Shown: positions 15,882 to 19,441 of the stretch, one piece after another
Layout of the letters: each line of letters starts with the position of its first letter
Numbering within the stretch: the first letter of the stretch is position 1
NCBI GenBank assembly: GCA_005772945.1
Contig: SXIE01000275.1
Span: forward strand, 1-19,441
Direction of reading: 5' to 3'
Source of the DNA: Pseudomonadota bacterium
GTDB lineage: Bacteria > Myxococcota > UBA9042 > PHBI01
Length of the DNA: 19,441 bases
Translations under genes and position numbers: made by a program
Notes under the pieces: model-generated
What the model saw: only the letters and a program-made list of their open reading frames with translations
Databases searched by the model: none
What the model was told of the DNA's origin: nothing

Positions 15882-16289
15882 TCAGCGCCGAAGGGGCAAC
15901 GCCTGGACCTGCTCCGCGAGGGCGCGCAGGCGCGCGAGCCGAGGGCCCGGCGCGTCCGTCGGGCGTTCGTTGAGCGCGTCGACCACCTGCCGGAACTCGG
16001 TGACCATCGGCGCCGCGGCGGTCGCATCGGCGCGTGCGTCCGCGCAGAAGACGAAGCGACTGTAGACGGCGGGCCAGCTCTCGAAACCGAGGACCGCGAT
16101 GGGATGCGGGGCGGCGCCGCGCGCGTCGAGGTCGGCGAGCACCGCGGCGAGCTGTCCGCAGTAGGCCGACACGTGCTCGGCGAGGCGCGACGGCGACCCG
16201 CACGCGAGCATGCCGGCGCACGCGAGCGACAAGAGGAGATTGCGTGCCGGGTACGCGCGCCGGCCGCCGCGAGGCGCTCGGGTGATCAA
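15882..16289 (-). CDS. Small predicted lipoprotein overlapping the DUF4157 gene
   Basis: A 135-residue protein of unknown family. The proposed TTG start at 16289 overlaps the upstream stop (TTGA) and yields a basic n-region ([17 protein letters not shown]), a short hydrophobic core ([12 protein letters not shown]) and a lipobox-like MLAC with Cys30. The same open frame runs back to 16565 inside the DUF4157 gene, but that part is Arg/Gly-rich and looks like a shadow. The mature part is helical with two further Cys (44 and 82) that could form a disulfide in the periplasm. There is no Shine-Dalgarno, so translation would depend on coupling. The very tight link to the DUF4157 gene raises the idea of a cognate partner, for example immunity or tethering. 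This is inference; the start site is uncertain. Confidence 0.6.
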   Translation of the reverse strand: MITRAPRGGRRAYPARNLLLSLACAGMLACGSPSRLAEHVSAYCGQLAAVLADLDARGAAPHPIAVLGFESWPAVYSRFVFCADARADATAAAPMVTEFRQVVDALNERPTDAPGPRLARLRALAEQVQALPLRR

Positions 16290-17821
16290 TGGGGGTGCGA
16301 CCGCATGGGGTCCTCCGCCTCCTCGTCCTGAGCCGGCAGGAGGTCGATCTTCTCGGCCTCTCCAGGTCCCAGGTAGCGCACCTCGCCAAACTGCTCTTTG
16401 GTCTTGGCGCGCGCCATGTCCTCCATCTCCGGCGAGACCCAATGTTCGAAGAGCCAATTCTCGAAGCCGTAGCCGTGCAGCTTGTCCTCCGTTCCGTTGA
16501 AGTAGAGGAGCGCGCACTTCCAGCGGTGCTCGTGCCACACGTACGCGGCCTGCTTGTTGGCCCACACCTCTTTCTCGGGGTGCCCGAGGACCCCTTGGCG
16601 CTCCGTCATCACGCCGACGCTCTTCACGTCGGCGCTGAACTTCTTCAGCAGATCACCGATTTGGGCCTTGTACGCGCCCTTGTTCGTGGCGCTCGGATCG
16701 AAGGCCGCACACACGGCCGTGACCTGGTCGTCCGAGAGGCTGGGCAGGCCTTCGTTGGTCGCCGTGAAGCCGATTCGGAACTGACCTTGGAGCTTGTCGA
16801 GGAAGGCGTCGTCCTCGGTCTCGCCGAACAGCGCCATCGCGTTGTCCTTGATGAGCTTGTTGCCAACCTTCGTCGCACCCGTGACCAGGGCCTTCGCGAA
16901 GTCGGGATTCTGGAGTCGGATCGCGGCGGAGTAGAAGAACTCGGGCGCCTTCACTGGGATGTTGTTGACGACGTTTCCGAGCCCCTTCGCGAGTCCCGGG
17001 ATCAAGAAGCCCATGCCGACGTCGACGACCAGCGCGAACATCTCGGCCGCGGCCTTCGCAGCGGCCTTGATCGCTTCCTTGTGCGCCTGCAACGCCGACA
17101 CAAAATCGGTGTAGGCCATCGAGATGCGATCGCCCGTGATGCGCTGCAATTCGTTCCGTTGAGCGGGATCGAGCCCTCCCGCCATCTGCACGGCGTTCAG
17201 CACCGTCCGTTGTTGCACGACCGAATCGTCGGTCTTGGCGCCCGCGGCGCGATCCAGGATCGGCTCTGCGCTGCGACCGCTGACGACCGCCTCGGCGGCC
17301 TCGTCCGCCTCGCGTTCATAAGCGTCACCGCTCTCGCCGACGCCGCCGGCCAAGTCGACCCCTGCGCGCTGCTGCACGACGTGGGCCGCCTCGTGGGCCG
17401 CCGTGTGGACGTCGGGCGCGCCCGCGAACGCTACGTGCTCGCCGGTCGCGAACGCCTCCGCGCCCATCGCGCGGCTCGCGTCGCGCGCCTGGCCGCCGAC
17501 GTGGGCTTGCACGGTGCGCACATCATGACGGCCAAAGCTGTGCTGAATCGCGTCGGCGTGCGGCAGGTTCGAGCCCGATCCGCGAATGCCGGCCGCGGCA
17601 GCGTGATGAATCTCGTCGCTGCCGGCGTCGCCACCCCGCATCTGAACGGGCGCGGAGCCAGGACTCAGCGCGGCTTCCTGCGCGCAGAAATCCAGGCCGG
17701 CCAGCGATCGCTTCAGCTGAGTCTGGGCCGGGCCGGGCGGGGACGATAGAGTCGCTGCGGGTGGAACGCGTGAGCGCTGATTCTCCGTCGCAGGCCGGTC
17801 CGTCTTCGCGGTCGAGCACAT
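16286..17821 (-). CDS. DUF4157 (eCIS-core domain) protein with uncharacterised C-terminal half
   Basis: A 511-residue protein. Residues 1-85 are disordered and Pro/Ser-rich. The DUF4157/eCIS-core domain follows at about 86-180: [16 protein letters not shown], the block [14 protein letters not shown], the HExxH motif [15 protein letters not shown] (His143, Glu144, His147) and [12 protein letters not shown] with likely third zinc ligand Glu169 or Glu171. In this family the domain is found in effectors and toxins linked to extracellular contractile injection systems and in other polymorphic proteins, where it may act as a metalloprotease or self-processing module. Residues 240-290 include an amphipathic or hydrophobic Ala/Gly-rich stretch ([22 protein letters not shown]). 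The C-terminal part (about 300-511) is rich in aromatics and charges ([17 protein letters not shown]) and I do not recognise it. There is no signal peptide. ATG 17821 has a GGAGG Shine-Dalgarno. No injection-system gene lies in the window. Confidence 0.88.
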   Translation of the reverse strand: MCSTAKTDRPATENQRSRVPPAATLSSPPGPAQTQLKRSLAGLDFCAQEAALSPGSAPVQMRGGDAGSDEIHHAAAAGIRGSGSNLPHADAIQHSFGRHDVRTVQAHVGGQARDASRAMGAEAFATGEHVAFAGAPDVHTAAHEAAHVVQQRAGVDLAGGVGESGDAYEREADEAAEAVVSGRSAEPILDRAAGAKTDDSVVQQRTVLNAVQMAGGLDPAQRNELQRITGDRISMAYTDFVSALQAHKEAIKAAAKAAAEMFALVVDVGMGFLIPGLAKGLGNVVNNIPVKAPEFFYSAAIRLQNPDFAKALVTGATKVGNKLIKDNAMALFGETEDDAFLDKLQGQFRIGFTATNEGLPSLSDDQVTAVCAAFDPSATNKGAYKAQIGDLLKKFSADVKSVGVMTERQGVLGHPEKEVWANKQAAYVWHEHRWKCALLYFNGTEDKLHGYGFENWLFEHWVSPEMEDMARAKTKEQFGEVRYLGPGEAEKIDLLPAQDEEAEDPMRSHPH

Positions 17822-17881
17822 AGGACCTCCGGGGGCGCGCAAGGTGCGCGGCAACGAGTGCATGTTCAGGGGTGTGCGTCG

Positions 17882-17911
17882 CTTATCCCGCCGTTTCGAG
17901 GCGTGCGTCAA
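17882..17911 (-). promoter_or_regulatory. Sigma70-like promoter for the DUF4157 gene
   Basis: On the minus strand, TTGACG (17911-17906) and GATAAG (17887-17882) are separated by 18 bp. They match the TTGACA/TATAAT consensus at 5 and 4 positions. A start near 17875 would give a leader of about 54 nt before ATG 17821. It lies between the hydroxylase stop and the DUF4157 gene, so this gene and those downstream may be expressed apart from the hydroxylase. Confidence 0.45.
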
Positions 17912-17933
17912 CCCCTTGGTACGAAAGGCGATT

Positions 17934-19052
17934 TCACCCATGGCCGGGTGCACGTCCGCCCGCCCGAAACGGGAAGCGCTGCTGCGCGAGAACCGTCGTC
18001 GGGATGACCTCTTTGACGACGCCGTAGCCCATGGGCCAGCGTTCTTCGGACGGCAGGTGGTAGGTCCCGAACACGCGATCGATCCACGGAAAGGTCCCGG
18101 CGTAGTTCGTGTCGATCGCCTCGGCGTCGGACGAATGGTGCCAGTGGTGGAAGCGCGGCGAGACGAGGACGTGCTCGAGCCAGCCGTAGGCGAAGCGGAC
18201 GTTCGCGTGGATGAAGCTGCCCTGGAACGCGATGAGCGCGGCGTAGACGAGGAAGGCCTCGAAGGGCAGGCCGAGCGCGAAGAAGGCGGCGTAGATCGAG
18301 ACGCGCGTGATGAGGGTCTCGACGATGTGGATGCGCGAGCCGGCGAGCGTGTCGAGCGTGTGGCTCGAGTGGTGGATGGCGTGAATGCGCCAGAGCCACG
18401 GGACTTCGTGCATGGCGCGGTGGAGGGCGTACTGGACGAGGTCGGTCACGACCAGCAGCACGAGGACCTGGAGCGGGAGCGGCCACGCGCCAAGGCTCGT
18501 CGTCATCAGACCCATGCGCGCCCATGCAAGTGTATGCGTCGCGACGAAGATGCCGAGCAACCCGACACCGTGCACGCCGAGGTGGTTGATGAGGAAGTAG
18601 CGCACATCGGTGCCCCAGCCGGCGCGCGTGAGCGGCGTCCGGTGGTGCGGGAAGAGGCGCTCCATGGGGACGATGACGAGCCCGACGACCAGCATGTCGG
18701 CGGCCAGCCAATCCAGCGCCAACAATCCCTGGTCACCCTCCGCGACCGCGAACGAATCGACGCCCGCGACGCCCCAAGCACCGAGCGCCAGCACGGCGCC
18801 GATCAGCGCGAGCCGACTCCGCTCGCGGACCAATGCCAGCGCGGCCAGCCCGAGGCTCGCCAGCGCCAGCCCCCGGGCCGCCCCGCGCAACGTGTCGACC
18901 GGGTAGAGCGCGCGCACCTCGGGCGACGTGAGCCAGCCCGGCAGCAGACAGCAGATCGCGAACGCGAGTGCCGCGGCGCCGAGCGCGGCGGCCACGAGTC
19001 CGAGGGGACGTGGGGCGGAGACGGGACGGATGTCAGCGAGCGAGCCAGCCAT
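17934..19052 (-). CDS. Sterol desaturase/fatty acid hydroxylase family membrane protein
   Basis: A 372-residue integral membrane di-iron oxygenase of the fatty acid hydroxylase superfamily (ERG3/C5-sterol desaturase type). These enzymes hydroxylate or desaturate sterol or acyl-lipid substrates with O2. The His clusters are HRAMH (211-215, HX3H), HAIHH (224-228, HX2HH) and HHWHH (302-306, HX2HH), plus His231 and other His in between. Hydrophobic segments occur at about 17-39, 63-75, 82-99, 115-130, 152-175, 192-210 and 250-276. The N-terminal about 100 residues, with extra membrane segments, go beyond the minimal hydroxylase core. ATG 19052 has a GGAGGT Shine-Dalgarno. It is the first gene of a five-gene minus-strand run that also holds an acyltransferase and a lipase-like hydrolase, fitting membrane lipid modification. 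The exact substrate is unknown. Confidence 0.92.
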   Translation of the reverse strand: MAGSLADIRPVSAPRPLGLVAAALGAAALAFAICCLLPGWLTSPEVRALYPVDTLRGAARGLALASLGLAALALVRERSRLALIGAVLALGAWGVAGVDSFAVAEGDQGLLALDWLAADMLVVGLVIVPMERLFPHHRTPLTRAGWGTDVRYFLINHLGVHGVGLLGIFVATHTLAWARMGLMTTSLGAWPLPLQVLVLLVVTDLVQYALHRAMHEVPWLWRIHAIHHSSHTLDTLAGSRIHIVETLITRVSIYAAFFALGLPFEAFLVYAALIAFQGSFIHANVRFAYGWLEHVLVSPRFHHWHHSSDAEAIDTNYAGTFPWIDRVFGTYHLPSEERWPMGYGVVKEVIPTTVLAQQRFPFRAGGRAPGHG

Positions 19053-19372
19053 GAGTAACCTCCGAGGTCACCCAGAGCAATCGTCAGGCCACGCGGCGCG
19101 ACCGCACCGCAAGCCGCCCTCAGGCGATTCAGCGCCGCCACGTCCGGGCCGTGTGCAGCTTCCTGCACGGTGCTGTGCAGCACGCCGGACGCCGCCGAGA
19201 GTCCTCACGGTCAGGCAAAACGCGCGACCTCCGAGGGCCGTGTCTTGCGCCCGCTCGCGTCCGCCCCGTCGACCCGCTCGATCCCACGTTCGACCGCCCG
19301 GTCTAGAACACCGATCAGGATTCCTATCGGCGGGGGATCGACAGACGACGGATACTCTGATCGAGTCCGTCC
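19053..19372. other. Divergent intergenic region with structured repeats
   Basis: These 320 bp lie between the minus-strand hydroxylase and a possible plus-strand gene at the right edge. Open frames here have no family resemblance. Besides the three-armed repeat at 19141-19191, there is an imperfect hairpin with arms CCGAT (19311-19315) and ATCGG (19326-19330) and inner AGG/CCT pairing. A GATACT box (19351-19356) is a weak -10 candidate for the plus direction, without a matching -35. Confidence 0.45.
19141..19191. promoter_or_regulatory. Three-way-junction-like inverted repeats upstream of the hydroxylase gene
   Basis: CGTCCGG (19141-19147) pairs with CCGGACG (19185-19191). Inside lie GTGCAG-CTTC-CTGCAC (19153-19168) and GTGCTG-TG-CAGCAC (19170-19183). 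The element is 89-139 bp upstream of the hydroxylase ATG. It could be a structured leader RNA or a cluster of operator half-sites sharing the word GTGC(A/T)G. Confidence 0.4.
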
Positions 19373-19441
19373 ATGTCCAACTCAAATCAGCCATCACGTC
19401 TCTCCGTTTGGATGCCGCCACCGCCGCTGAGCAAGCGCGAG
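19373..19441 (+). CDS. Possible start of an unknown gene running off the window
   Basis: ATG 19373 opens a frame with no stop through the last base (23 codons), reading MSNSNQPSRLSVWMPPPPLSKRE. There is only a weak GAG before it. The length is too short to assign a family, and an open frame this short is expected by chance in this DNA. Its placement divergent from the hydroxylase is the main support. Confidence 0.3.
   Translation, partial: MSNSNQPSRLSVWMPPPPLSKRE

Noticed and set aside
16289..17749. A 486-codon plus-strand open frame opposite the DUF4157 gene
   Set aside because: The minus strand carries the DUF4157 motifs, a Shine-Dalgarno and a promoter; the plus frame resembles nothing known.
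13800..19052. A complete extracellular contractile injection system locus
   Set aside because: Only a DUF4157 protein is present; no sheath, tube, baseplate, spike or AAA ATPase gene was seen in the window.
1..19441. CRISPR arrays, tRNA or rRNA genes, insertion sequences
   Set aside because: I saw no regularly spaced repeats, no cloverleaf with tRNA consensus, and no transposase-like protein or long terminal inverted repeats.

Overview
The window is dense, high-GC bacterial DNA. Most codons end in G or C, intergenic gaps are short, and many start and stop codons overlap (ATGA, GTGA, TTGA). Two paralogous-style c-type cytochrome lipoproteins, an outer-membrane beta-barrel protein and a DUF4157 (eCIS-core) protein indicate a Gram-negative organism with a rich envelope. 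The overall style suggests a myxobacterium or relative (Myxococcota), but no marker gene in the window proves this.

Left part, plus strand (1-7931). The window opens inside the C-terminal polymerase domain of a divergent PolA-family protein. Its stop overlaps the start of a soluble GAF-GAF histidine kinase. After a 157 bp gap rich in palindromes come two secreted lipoproteins joined by an ATGA overlap. The first has three CXXCH haem sites and a C-terminal beta-propeller-like region; the second has two CXXCH sites. They look like partners in one periplasmic or cell-surface electron-transfer assembly.

Middle, minus strand (12437 down to 7988). A folate-binding GcvT-type protein, a PYROXD2-like FAD oxidoreductase and a CrtI-like FAD oxidoreductase form a tight operon with gaps of 2 bp and -3 bp. 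This suggests one oxidative pathway, perhaps demethylation or another C1 reaction; the substrate is unknown. A roughly 500 bp stretch of lower GC (12498-13000) separates it from a plus-strand outer-membrane beta-barrel gene (13001-13711), which converges on the next block across a strong interrupted hairpin.

Right part, minus strand (19052 down to 13800). Five genes lie in series: a sterol desaturase/fatty acid hydroxylase family membrane enzyme, a 511-residue eCIS-core (DUF4157) protein with HEAAH and an uncharacterised C-terminal half, a small lipoprotein whose TTG start overlaps the previous stop, a PlsC-type acyltransferase with C-terminal membrane segments, and an alpha/beta hydrolase (lipase-like). 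The DUF4157 gene appears to have its own sigma70-like promoter. This gene and its overlapping lipoprotein are the best candidate for an undescribed effector/partner system. No phage-tail-like (eCIS) structural gene, transposase, tRNA, rRNA or CRISPR array is visible.
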